A DNA stretch of 64,000 bases, taken from Pleurocapsa sp. FMAR1. Its GTDB lineage: Bacteria > Cyanobacteriota > Cyanobacteriia > Cyanobacteriales > Xenococcaceae. Of this stretch, positions 37,444 through 44,676 are shown piece by piece (positions within the stretch are counted from its first letter, which is position 1; each line of letters opens with the position of its first letter). The translations under genes and the position numbers were made by a program. The notes beneath the pieces are model-generated. The model did not search any database. It saw nothing but the letters and a program-made list of their open reading frames with translations, and was not told the origin of the DNA. Location of the stretch: positions 186,001 through 250,000 of the forward strand of contig NZ_OY762512.1 of assembly GCF_963665995.1 (NCBI RefSeq), written 5' to 3'.

Positions 37444-37474
37444 AATTTATAGCAAATTGTGGAGAAATAATTTA

Positions 37475-38668
37475 ATGAGCGGACAACCCCCATTTCAACC
37501 ACCTAATAACAATGAAAATGAATACAGCAGTGAAGCGCAAAAAGCGTTAGACAAAGAAAGACAGCTACCCCTTACAGGCTGGCAGCAAGAAGTAGACCAA
37601 GGCTTAGAATATGGTTTAGAAGCAGCAGAAAGTATAAATGACCGAACTATTTCTACTTTTTCGCGGGGAGAATTGCCCCACTATGCAGGAATTAATACTT
37701 TCATGAAAGCTCCCTATTTGGAGAATGTAAATCAAGTAGGCAATTACGACGTAGCAATCATTGGCGTTCCTCATGATTCTGGGACTACCTACCGCCCTGG
37801 CACAAGGTTTGGGCCTCAAGGTATTCGCAAAATTTCTGCTTTATACACCCCCTATAACTTTGAGCTGGGGGTAGATTTACGCGAACAAATTACTCTCTGC
37901 GACGTGGGAGATATATTTACTATTCCTGCTAATAATGAAAAGTCTTTCGATCAGATTTCCAAAGGTGTGGCACACGTTTTTAGTTCGGGAGCATTTCCGA
38001 TTATCTTAGGAGGCGATCATTCCATTGGCTTTCCTACAGTTAGGGCTGTTTGTCGTCATCTAGGAGATAAGAAAGTTGGTATTATTCACTTTGATCGCCA
38101 TGCCGATACCCAAGAAACTGATTTAGATGAAAGAATGCACACCTGTCCTTGGTTTCATGCGACCAATATGGTAAATGCTCCCGCCAAAAACTTAGTGCAA
38201 ATGGGCATCGGTGGCTGGCAAGTACCCCGCCCAGGAGTAAAAGTATGTCGAGAAAGAGCGACTAATATTTTGACCGTAACCGACATTGTGGAAATGGGCT
38301 TAGATGCAGCAGCAGATTTTGCTATAGAGCGAGCTTCAGACGGTACGGATTGCGTTTGGATTAGCTTTGATATTGACTGCATCGATGCAGGTTTTGTCCC
38401 TGGTACTGGTTGGCCCGAACCTGGCGGATTGTTGCCCCGCGAAGTTTTGCATTTACTCAAGAGGATTGTTCAAAATACCACCGTATGCGGAATAGAAGTT
38501 GTCGAAGTCTCTCCACCCTATGACGTTAGCGACATGACGGCATTAATGGCAACCCGCGTAATCTGCGACACAATGGCACATTTAATTATATCGGGACAGT
38601 TACCTCGTACAGAAAAGCCCTCTTATATTCACGACGAAGCCCAAGTAGTCGATGAACCTTGGCAATAA
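37475..38668 (+). CDS. gdmH: Guanidine hydrolase (Ni-dependent, arginase/agmatinase fold)
   Basis: A 397-residue ureohydrolase-fold enzyme. ATG 37475 is preferred, with GGAGA 9 bases upstream. Metal-site motifs: IILGGDHSIGFPTV (179-183), IIHFDRHADTQETD (206-211) and WISFDIDCIDAGFVPGTG (Asp299, Asp301). The DRHAD and CIDAGF variants, the long N-terminal arm and the size fit the cyanobacterial group typified by Synechocystis Sll1077. That protein was shown to be a Ni-dependent guanidine hydrolase (guanidine to urea plus ammonium), not an agmatinase. The guanidine riboswitch and the HypA/HypB-like genes downstream support this strongly. Confidence 0.92.
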   Translation: MSGQPPFQPPNNNENEYSSEAQKALDKERQLPLTGWQQEVDQGLEYGLEAAESINDRTISTFSRGELPHYAGINTFMKAPYLENVNQVGNYDVAIIGVPHDSGTTYRPGTRFGPQGIRKISALYTPYNFELGVDLREQITLCDVGDIFTIPANNEKSFDQISKGVAHVFSSGAFPIILGGDHSIGFPTVRAVCRHLGDKKVGIIHFDRHADTQETDLDERMHTCPWFHATNMVNAPAKNLVQMGIGGWQVPRPGVKVCRERATNILTVTDIVEMGLDAAADFAIERASDGTDCVWISFDIDCIDAGFVPGTGWPEPGGLLPREVLHLLKRIVQNTTVCGIEVVEVSPPYDVSDMTALMATRVICDTMAHLIISGQLPRTEKPSYIHDEAQVVDEPWQ

Positions 38669-38702
38669 GCAGAGGTGCAGAGGAAGTAGGGGGAAGATAA
38701 GG

Positions 38703-38822
38703 TATAGCAGTCGAAGCAAAGGTTAAGACAACTATTATTTGTTTCGCGCAGAGACGCAAAGCGGTGCGACCCCGCGTCGACGTAAGGCGCAAGGGAACGC
38801 GCACCAAGACAGACGCAAAGAG
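38703..38822 (+). repeat. 120-bp dispersed repeat, copy A
   Basis: Begins TATAGCAGTCGAAGCAAAGG and ends with a stretch containing CACCAAGACAGACGCAAAG; it is GC-rich with internal hairpins (CGCGCAGAGACGCAAAGCGG). An inverted second copy, roughly 85% alike by eye, lies at 43922-44043. It separates gdmH from the methyltransferase. Non-coding. Confidence 0.8.
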
Positions 38823-38906
38823 ATTTAAGAGATATTTTAAATGTCTTAATCTATAGTTCGGTTGCTATAAAACTAAGAACTACTTATTAGTCCAAGGATG
38901 AGATAA

Positions 38907-39677
38907 ATGACGGACAATCTATATCAAATGAATCCTCAAGAGCGATTTAGCGATCGCGCCGAAGATTATGCTAAATATCGACCTAGTTATCCATCTGAGG
39001 CTATAGACTGTATTTTAGATGAATTGAGCGCACCATCTCAGTTAATAGCTGCCGATATCGGAGCGGGGACTGGTATTTCTGCTCGCTTGCTAGCCGATAG
39101 AGGAGTTAGGGTAAAAGCGATCGAGCCTAATTTAGCCATGAGAGAAGTAGCAACTCCTCATCCATTAATTCAGTTTAAAGATGGTAATGCTGAGAGTACT
39201 AAATTAAATAACAATTCAGTCGATTTAGTTACTTGTTTTCAGGCTTTTCACTGGTTTAATCCCGAACTAACTTTAACCGAAGTTGCCCGTATTGTTAAAT
39301 CTCAAGGCAAAATCGCTCTAATTTGGAATGACCGCGACATTAATGGAAAAGACGAATTTACTCGTCAACATGGAAAGATTATTACTCAAGCATCTGGTAA
39401 CAGCCCCATTCACTCTCGTCTCGATGGATATAGTTATGAGCTAATTAATTCTTGGTTTACCAATCTGGTTCGCTATAGTTTTCCCTATCAGCAAGCTATG
39501 ACTAAAGAACAATTAATTGGGTTAGCTCTTAGTGCTTCCTATATACCTAAAAGAGGAGATATACATCAACAACTGGTTAATAATTTAACTAATTTACACC
39601 AGAAATATAGCGATAAATTGGGTTTAGTTTACCTGCAATATCAAACTAACGTTTATTTAACAAATGCACGAAACTGA
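38907..39677 (+). CDS. Class I SAM-dependent methyltransferase
   Basis: A 256-residue methyltransferase: RFSDRAEDYAKYRPSYP at the start, SAM motif I ADIGAGTGISARLLADRG (about 49-66), VKAIEPNLAMREVA (acidic ribose ligand), DLVTCFQAFHWF (motif IV) and IALIWNDRD. The fold and 'F..RA..Y...RP.YP' start resemble UbiE/Tam-like small-molecule enzymes. It ends 14 bases inside ghaA (39664), so the two are translationally linked. It sits inside the guanidine module, but its substrate is unknown; methylation of a guanidino compound is only a guess. Confidence 0.85.
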   Translation: MTDNLYQMNPQERFSDRAEDYAKYRPSYPSEAIDCILDELSAPSQLIAADIGAGTGISARLLADRGVRVKAIEPNLAMREVATPHPLIQFKDGNAESTKLNNNSVDLVTCFQAFHWFNPELTLTEVARIVKSQGKIALIWNDRDINGKDEFTRQHGKIITQASGNSPIHSRLDGYSYELINSWFTNLVRYSFPYQQAMTKEQLIGLALSASYIPKRGDIHQQLVNNLTNLHQKYSDKLGLVYLQYQTNVYLTNARN

Positions 39678-40113
39678 TATGACCAAGGCTTTAATCTTAA
39701 CGGTTAAAGATTGGTATTATTCTCAATCCGAACCACTAAAAATAGACAAGATTCATTTAGTAGTTGGCAAGTTTACCTGTGTCGAACCCGTAAGTTTGCA
39801 GTTTGCCTTTGAAGTTCAAACTCGCAATACTTTCTTGGAAGGAGTGGAACTAGCCATTCGCGACATTCCTTTAATTGCTTTTTGTCATGCCTGTCAACAC
39901 GAGTACACACCCGAAATTGGACTGCAATATAGCTGTCCCGATTGTAAATCTCCTATGGAAGATATTCGCTCTGGTCGAGAACTAAAAATTGATCGCATTG
40001 AATATTCTGCAAATTCCTGTAAGGGCGAACGGAGAGGCACTTTCGTTGGGCGGGTTCCCCGACTTGAGAAAAGTGCCGAACCCGAAGGGCCGTTCGCCCC
40101 TACTGATTACTAA
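39664..40113 (+). CDS. ghaA: HypA-like nickel chaperone for guanidine hydrolase
   Basis: A HypA-family protein that delivers nickel. It starts MHETDMTKALILTV with the Ni-ligand His2, which fixes the start despite the 14-base overlap with the previous gene. The zinc site is Cys74, Cys77, Cys91, Cys94 (FCHACQHEY and YSCPDCKSPM). Homologues beside gdmH in Synechocystis (GhaA) activate the hydrolase rather than hydrogenase; no hydrogenase gene is seen here. The frame runs to 149 residues, but the last 30 or so are encoded by a palindromic repeat (40023-40099). Normal length would be about 115-118. Confidence 0.9.
   Translation: MHETDMTKALILTVKDWYYSQSEPLKIDKIHLVVGKFTCVEPVSLQFAFEVQTRNTFLEGVELAIRDIPLIAFCHACQHEYTPEIGLQYSCPDCKSPMEDIRSGRELKIDRIEYSANSCKGERRGTFVGRVPRLEKSAEPEGPFAPTDY
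40023..40099. repeat. Palindromic repeat inside the 3' end of ghaA
   Basis: GGGCGAACGG (40023-40032) is mirrored by CCGTTCGCCC (40090-40099). Within it, GGCACTTTCGTTGGGCGGGT and ACTTGAGAAAAGTGCCGAAC form a second pairing (GGCACTTT/AAAGTGCC-like). A related short hairpin, GGCGAACGGCTTTTCGCCC, occurs at about 48322. The repeat is translated in frame as the ghaA tail. Confidence 0.75.
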
Positions 40114-40131
40114 TTACTATTAATTGAAAAA

Positions 40132-40833
40132 ATGCACCAAACATTTGACGCTGCAATTGAGCTTAATTTACTCCACGCCAACCAAGAAGGCGCAGACCAT
40201 AACCGAGAACACTTCGATCGCTGGGGTATTACCTGTCTCAATATTATGAGCAGTCCTGGGGCGGGAAAAACTGTTCTTCTCGAACAAACATTAGCTGCAT
40301 TAAAAGCTAAATTTAAGCTCGTAGTCATTGAAGGAGATATGACCACCGAACTGGATGCTGATCGCCTTCGTAAATATGATGTTCCTGTAATTCCAATTAA
40401 CACTGGACGTTCTTGCCATTTAGATTCCAAGATGGTCGCGGGAGGCATTCACACTCTTCAACATCAATACAATCCCAGCGATTTCGATTTAGTTTTTGTA
40501 GAAAACGTGGGGAACTTAGTTTGTCCCGCCGAATTTGAAGTAGGCGAACACGCTAAGGTGGCTTTACTCAGCGTCACCGAAGGAGAAGACAAACCCTTAA
40601 AATATCCCGTGATGTTCCAGCAAGCAGATTGCCTGTTAATTACCAAAACCGATTTAGCACCCTATTTAGACATTGACCTTAATCGCATTGCTGACAATGT
40701 ACGGCAGATGAATCCCCACGTAACCATTATCTACCTCTCAGGGAAAACAGGCGAGGGTTTGCAACAGTGGTTTGATTGGGTCGGTCAAAGTCTAAAAGCA
40801 AACCAAGCCAACCAGTTGGCAACAAAAGTTTAA
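40132..40833 (+). CDS. ghaB: HypB-like nickel-insertion GTPase for guanidine hydrolase
   Basis: A 233-residue HypB-family GTPase. P-loop SPGAGKT (41-47), [11 protein letters not shown] (about 68-78), the G-domain metal site Cys95-His96 (NTGRSCHLD) with Cys131 ([10 protein letters not shown]), and TKTD (GTP base). It lacks the His-rich N-terminal store of hydrogenase HypB proteins. It begins 18 bases after ghaA. In Synechocystis the equivalent (GhaB) is needed for active guanidine hydrolase, so the same role is assigned here. Confidence 0.92.
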   Translation: MHQTFDAAIELNLLHANQEGADHNREHFDRWGITCLNIMSSPGAGKTVLLEQTLAALKAKFKLVVIEGDMTTELDADRLRKYDVPVIPINTGRSCHLDSKMVAGGIHTLQHQYNPSDFDLVFVENVGNLVCPAEFEVGEHAKVALLSVTEGEDKPLKYPVMFQQADCLLITKTDLAPYLDIDLNRIADNVRQMNPHVTIIYLSGKTGEGLQQWFDWVGQSLKANQANQLATKV

Positions 40834-40909
40834 AGAAGTTGGGGTGAACTGCCATTCGCCCCAACAAATATCAAATACATGACGATCAAAATTGACCAGT
40901 ATTATAATT

Positions 40910-42412
40910 ATGACAACAAAACTTCTGTTCTGGGGAATTATCGTATTTTTGGTTGGTACTTTAGCAATTGGACTATGGGCTGCCAAACAAGTTAAGGGAG
41001 ATAGCGAAAACTATCTAGTTGCAGGAAGAGGGCTAGTTTTGCCTTTAGCAGCAGCGACTTTGATGGCGCAGTCAGTAGACTCTAATGCCACTTTGGGCAA
41101 TACTGATTTGGTAGCCGAGTTTGGTTTTTGGGCTGGGGCATCTTTACCAATTGGGTTAGCACTGTGCTTGTTTTTAACTGCCCTATTTTTTGCTAAACCA
41201 ATGAACCGTATGGGTTTAATTACTCTGCCAGATTTTTATAGAGTTAAATACAATCATCTCACTGAAGTAGTGGCATCGCTGTTAATGGTGCTGAGTTTTT
41301 CTTTTCTGCTAGCTGGTAATTTAGTGGCAGGGGGATATATGTTCGAGGCTTTTCTCGGCACGAGCTATACGGCTGGGGTAATACTGTTAGCAATTGTGGT
41401 CTTTATCTATACTGCTAGCGGTGGGCTGTTTGCTGTGGCATATACTGACGCTATTCAAGTTGGTATCGCTCTTATTGGTTCATTAGGTTTACTGGCTTTT
41501 ATCGCTGTTAATTTTGGGTTAGAAATTCCTGCCGATACTGGTCCATTGGCTTTTGCACAATTAACCGATCCTGGTGCTGGTGCAGTAGTTAACTGGGCAA
41601 CTCTACTCGCATTGGGATTGGGAGATATCGTGGCGATCGACTTTATGGCACGCATCTTTGCAGCTAAAAGCCCCGAAACCGCACAAAGAGCCTGTTTAAT
41701 TGGCTGTGCTGGTACTTTGATTATTGGTATTCCTTTTTCTCTTATTGCTCTTTCTGCACCACAAATTCTCGCTGATGCGGGGATTACTCCTGATGGTCCC
41801 ATTTTGTATGCCTTAATTGATGGTGTGGTACCTCCCCTACTGGGATTGATAGTTATTATGGCAATCCTTTCTGCTTCTCTTTCTACTGCTGATGGAGCAA
41901 TTTTAGGCACTTCTTCCGTCATCGCCCACAATATTGTAGGGATTCAAGCCAATGACAACAATGCAGCAGGAGACAGACTTTTATTAATTACTCGTACCAT
42001 GGCTTTTGTAATTACCACTTTGGGAGTGATTTTTGCCCTCAAAGTTCCTCAAACTGGGGTTTTGCTGCTACTGGCTTTTGATCTCGGCTTCGCAGGTCTT
42101 CTAGTACCTCTTGCTGGGGGTATTTACTGGAGTAAGGCAACTTGGCAGGGTGCGCTATCCTGCATTGTTTTAGGTTCGCTGACGCGATTAATTTTCTTTG
42201 TGCTAATGCCTGTTACCTTTGGGATCGACAATACGCTGCTATATATTCCTAATGATATTTTTACGGCAGATTTTGATGGTTTTCCGACTCTGATTAGTCC
42301 TTTGGTAGGATTAACTGCATTTATTATCGTCTCTAATCTGACAGGAGGAAATAAAGCTACAAGAGAGCGCGCACGTTCTAGCAAAAGAGAAGCGCAAATA
42401 TATCGAGGTTAA
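40910..42412 (+). CDS. Sodium:solute symporter (SSS family), candidate guanidine importer
   Basis: A 500-residue protein with about 13 membrane segments. The frame is open from TTG 40892, but ATG 40910 is preferred (MTTKLLFWGIIVFLVGT). SSS features: GDSENYLVAGRGLVLPLAAA, GLITLPDFYRVKYNHL, AVAYTDAIQVGIALIGSLG and ASLSTADGAILGTSSVIAHNI, the last holding the Na2-site Ser-Thr pattern. It follows ghaB by 76 bases on the same strand. Synechocystis has an ABC importer in the matching position, so a guanidine import role is a reasonable inference, but a urea or other solute is possible. Confidence 0.85.
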   Translation: MTTKLLFWGIIVFLVGTLAIGLWAAKQVKGDSENYLVAGRGLVLPLAAATLMAQSVDSNATLGNTDLVAEFGFWAGASLPIGLALCLFLTALFFAKPMNRMGLITLPDFYRVKYNHLTEVVASLLMVLSFSFLLAGNLVAGGYMFEAFLGTSYTAGVILLAIVVFIYTASGGLFAVAYTDAIQVGIALIGSLGLLAFIAVNFGLEIPADTGPLAFAQLTDPGAGAVVNWATLLALGLGDIVAIDFMARIFAAKSPETAQRACLIGCAGTLIIGIPFSLIALSAPQILADAGITPDGPILYALIDGVVPPLLGLIVIMAILSASLSTADGAILGTSSVIAHNIVGIQANDNNAAGDRLLLITRTMAFVITTLGVIFALKVPQTGVLLLLAFDLGFAGLLVPLAGGIYWSKATWQGALSCIVLGSLTRLIFFVLMPVTFGIDNTLLYIPNDIFTADFDGFPTLISPLVGLTAFIIVSNLTGGNKATRERARSSKREAQIYRG

Positions 42413-42447
42413 GATTATGGCGATCGCTTTGATAGAGAAATAAATTT

Positions 42448-42894
42448 TTACTTTAGAGAGTTCAGTAGCTTGATTGGACGAGTAGCCTTAATTACGGGAT
42501 AATCTTGAGGATATTTCTGATACATATATTGTTCGTATTCGTACCAGTGCTTTTCCCCTTTTTCACGGTTACAAGTACGACAAATTACCCAGAGATTTGA
42601 CCATTCTAAAGATAACCAAGGATATTGCGATCGCGGTAACTTATGATCGATAGTTTTACCTCCGCGATCGCCATATTTTTCGCTACAAATTGGGCAATAC
42701 CAGTCAGAATGTTCTGTGACCCAAGCTTTGCTTTCGGCAGTAGTACCACATTCAAAGTCGCCGTTTATATATCGCCAGTAATTAAATTTTAAATACTCTT
42801 GAAAGTCTTGGGTTGTTAATCGGTTATATCTACGGCTACCAATCTTATCGGCTAATTTAAAAAGTTCGCTTAATTCTTTATTTTCTAAATCCAT
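42448..42894 (-). CDS. HNH endonuclease
   Basis: A 148-residue nuclease-like protein. The zinc-supported HNH core is WYCPICSEKYGDRGGKTIDH (Cys67, Cys70, Asp83-His84), then SNLWVICRTCNREKGEKHW (Asn100, Cys105, Cys108), a complete HNH/McrA-type finger. The N-terminal 45 residues are helical and contain LSELFKLADKIGSRRY (8-23), which resembles a segment of the next protein upstream. Third gene of a three-gene operon; it starts 17 bases after the 126-residue gene ends. Defence, mobile-element or repair roles are all possible. Confidence 0.88.
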   Translation of the reverse strand: MDLENKELSELFKLADKIGSRRYNRLTTQDFQEYLKFNYWRYINGDFECGTTAESKAWVTEHSDWYCPICSEKYGDRGGKTIDHKLPRSQYPWLSLEWSNLWVICRTCNREKGEKHWYEYEQYMYQKYPQDYPVIKATRPIKLLNSLK

Positions 42895-42911
42895 GATTAA
42901 TTAATATAAAT

Positions 42912-43292
42912 TCATTTACTATAGTCAACTATTTCTACCTTTTGGTCGGGATATTGACTGTCGATAATATCGGCAATTTCATCTAATTCTTGAGCAATTC
43001 TTTGATTACGCTGGTTGATTTCTTGACTATCAAAATATTTATTACCGATACGGTCTGCCTCGATAAATAATTCTTCTAGACTCAAGCTTTTAACTGTTTC
43101 TTGTTCCTGTAGTTCCCTAATTTTTTCAAATAGCTTAATAACATTTGTCCAGCCAAGATTACGATACTTATGCACCTTGAGCAAAGTTTGATTTTCTTTA
43201 GTTAATTGCTGGCGATCGCGAGAGTTTTTACGCTGAACTTTGCGGTAACTCATGCCTCGAAAAGTTCGTGCTGATGATTTTTTACTGCTCAT
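42912..43292 (-). CDS. Hypothetical protein of the HNH cassette, middle gene
   Basis: A 126-residue protein. The first 35 residues are very basic (KKSSARTFRGMSYRKVQRKN), suggesting nucleic-acid binding. The C-terminal half is acidic and helical, with SLEELFIEADRIGNKYF (about 71-87), which matches 'LSELFKLADKIGSRRY' of the HNH protein. It begins 6 bases after the stop of the coiled-coil gene. No named family recognised. Confidence 0.7.
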   Translation of the reverse strand: MSSKKSSARTFRGMSYRKVQRKNSRDRQQLTKENQTLLKVHKYRNLGWTNVIKLFEKIRELQEQETVKSLSLEELFIEADRIGNKYFDSQEINQRNQRIAQELDEIADIIDSQYPDQKVEIVDYSK

Positions 43293-43298
43293 GAAAAA

Positions 43299-43799
43299 TT
43301 AACCCAAAGTAGATTTAAGTAGCTCGAACAGACGTTTTCTAATTTCTAAAATATTTTCTAAATTGAGCAAAGATTTAATTTCTACGGTTAATTTAAATCT
43401 AATTTCATCAACTATATTTTTGAGATGTTTGTTGTCTTTTTTAAGAACATCGTTAGCTTCAACTAGGTTGCTTATTTTATCTTTGAGTTCCTTAACTTGC
43501 TCTTCTAGTTCTGCTGAATTTTCGCCGTTGCTGCTGCCTATTTTTAGAGTAAGTTCTTCTATCTGCACAATATATGACTGAATTTCTTGATTGCGCTTGG
43601 TGACCATCCCTTTTTGAGCAGCCTGAAGTCGCTGACGATTAGATAATTCCGCACCAGCAAACTGCGATGCAGCACGACGAATAAACAATTCATCAATATC
43701 AGTATCGGTTTTAAAATTAATTGATTCTAAAGCTCTTTGAGCATCGGCTTTCGTCCAACCTTCATGATTGAGTAATTCAATCGCCTCTTTTTTATTCAC
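43299..43799 (-). CDS. Coiled-coil protein of the HNH cassette, first gene
   Basis: A 166-residue protein. The N-terminal 60 residues form a helical domain (KKEAIELLNHEGWTKADAQR then FKTDTDIDELFIRRAASQF). A long coiled coil follows (about 74-135, NQEIQSYIVQIEELTLKIGS, then ELEEQVKELKDKISNLVEAN), and a C-terminal helical end. No catalytic motif is seen. It probably multimerises or senses. It leads a tight operon with the 126-residue gene and the HNH nuclease. Confidence 0.7.
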   Translation of the reverse strand: MNKKEAIELLNHEGWTKADAQRALESINFKTDTDIDELFIRRAASQFAGAELSNRQRLQAAQKGMVTKRNQEIQSYIVQIEELTLKIGSSNGENSAELEEQVKELKDKISNLVEANDVLKKDNKHLKNIVDEIRFKLTVEIKSLLNLENILEIRKRLFELLKSTLG

Positions 43800-43921
43800 G
43801 GTTAAATCTCAAAATTAGTGAGGATTGGTCTAATTTTAAGTATTCTTTATCAGCTTGAAAGCGATCGCGATCATCAACCAGTAAAATATAGCAATCGAAT
43901 AATAGATTAGGACATCTTCTA

Positions 43922-44043
43922 ACCTCTCTGCGCCTCTGCGTCTGTCTTGGTGAGCGTTCCCTTGCGTCTTTCGCCGACGCGGGGTCTCACCGCTTTGCGC
44001 GAGATAATTATTTACTGTCTTAACCTTTGCTTCGACTGCTATA
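43922..44043 (-). repeat. 120-bp dispersed repeat, copy B (inverted relative to copy A)
   Basis: Read on the minus strand it starts TATAGCAGTCGAAGCAAAGG, as does copy A at 38703. It continues with CGCGCAAAGCGGTGAGACCC and AAGGGAACGCTCACCAAGAC. The two copies face each other and bracket the methyltransferase-ghaA-ghaB-symporter genes plus the HNH cassette (5.1 kb). The rest of the gap 43800-44112 holds HIP1-like octamers and nothing else recognisable. Confidence 0.8.
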
Positions 44044-44112
44044 AGTAAAAGCGATCGATATCTTCCTATAGCCGATGCTGTACTGCTTGACAGATAGAGC
44101 GATCGCTTTTAC

Positions 44113-44475
44113 TTATTTATAATAGGTTACGCCACGATATTTTAATTTGGTTTTCTGTTGCTTTAAAGTCTTGCTTTTTTCAATTTGTAAAGTCAAATTC
44201 CAAGCGCAATCGAGTTTTTCTATATGATCCAAATTCCAGCAATCTTGAATAAATTCTCTTTTGTGGTCATACCAAAATGCGATCGGATCGAAAACTCTTA
44301 ATTCAGACTTCTGGAATAGCTGTTTGATATAGTTCAGCCAGGGAAATTTAGGATTAATTCTCGCGCTAAGAGAATTTCCTCGATAGATAATCTCTCTGTT
44401 TTCAACTATTACTGCTGGTGCGGAAAGGGTCTGATGCTCTTCGTTGTATGGCACTCCCCGATAAGTTAGCTTCAT
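44113..44475 (-). CDS. DUF4278 domain protein
   Basis: A 120-residue protein whose start is best placed at ATG 44475 (MKLTYRGVPYNEEH), three codons inside the longest frame. DUF4278 is a short cyanobacterial motif 'L.YRG..Y', seen here at both ends: KLTYRGVPY near the start and KLKYRGVTYYK at the end. The middle (about 35-100) is basic and unassigned. Function unknown. Confidence 0.7.
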   Translation of the reverse strand: MKLTYRGVPYNEEHQTLSAPAVIVENREIIYRGNSLSARINPKFPWLNYIKQLFQKSELRVFDPIAFWYDHKREFIQDCWNLDHIEKLDCAWNLTLQIEKSKTLKQQKTKLKYRGVTYYK

Positions 44476-44676
44476 GGATGTCACCTCTGTTACTGTATTT
44501 TTGTGAGGTGCGTTCCTTCAGGATGCTTGAGTTATTCCTTACTTCCGTCTTCTCTCATAAGTGCAGAGGAAAGATGAACGATTTAATAGTTCTACTCTTA
44601 TGATAATCAATAAATTACAGATTGAGAAGGTGGGATAATACTAAATTCTCTTCAAGTTAGGTAGCTAATAATTGAT

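Noticed and set aside
37421-37474. GTG start extending the guanidine hydrolase by 18 residues
   Set aside because: The GTG lies within the right arm of the riboswitch terminator and has no ribosome site; ATG 37475 has GGAGA and gives the expected length.
37475-38668. Agmatinase (speB) call
   Set aside because: The arginase fold is shared, but the guanidine riboswitch, the Ni chaperones and the DRHAD/CIDAGF variants match the characterised guanidine hydrolase group.
39664-40833. Hydrogenase maturation genes hypA/hypB
   Set aside because: No hydrogenase or other hyp genes are present; the HypB lacks the His-rich N-terminus and the context is gdmH.
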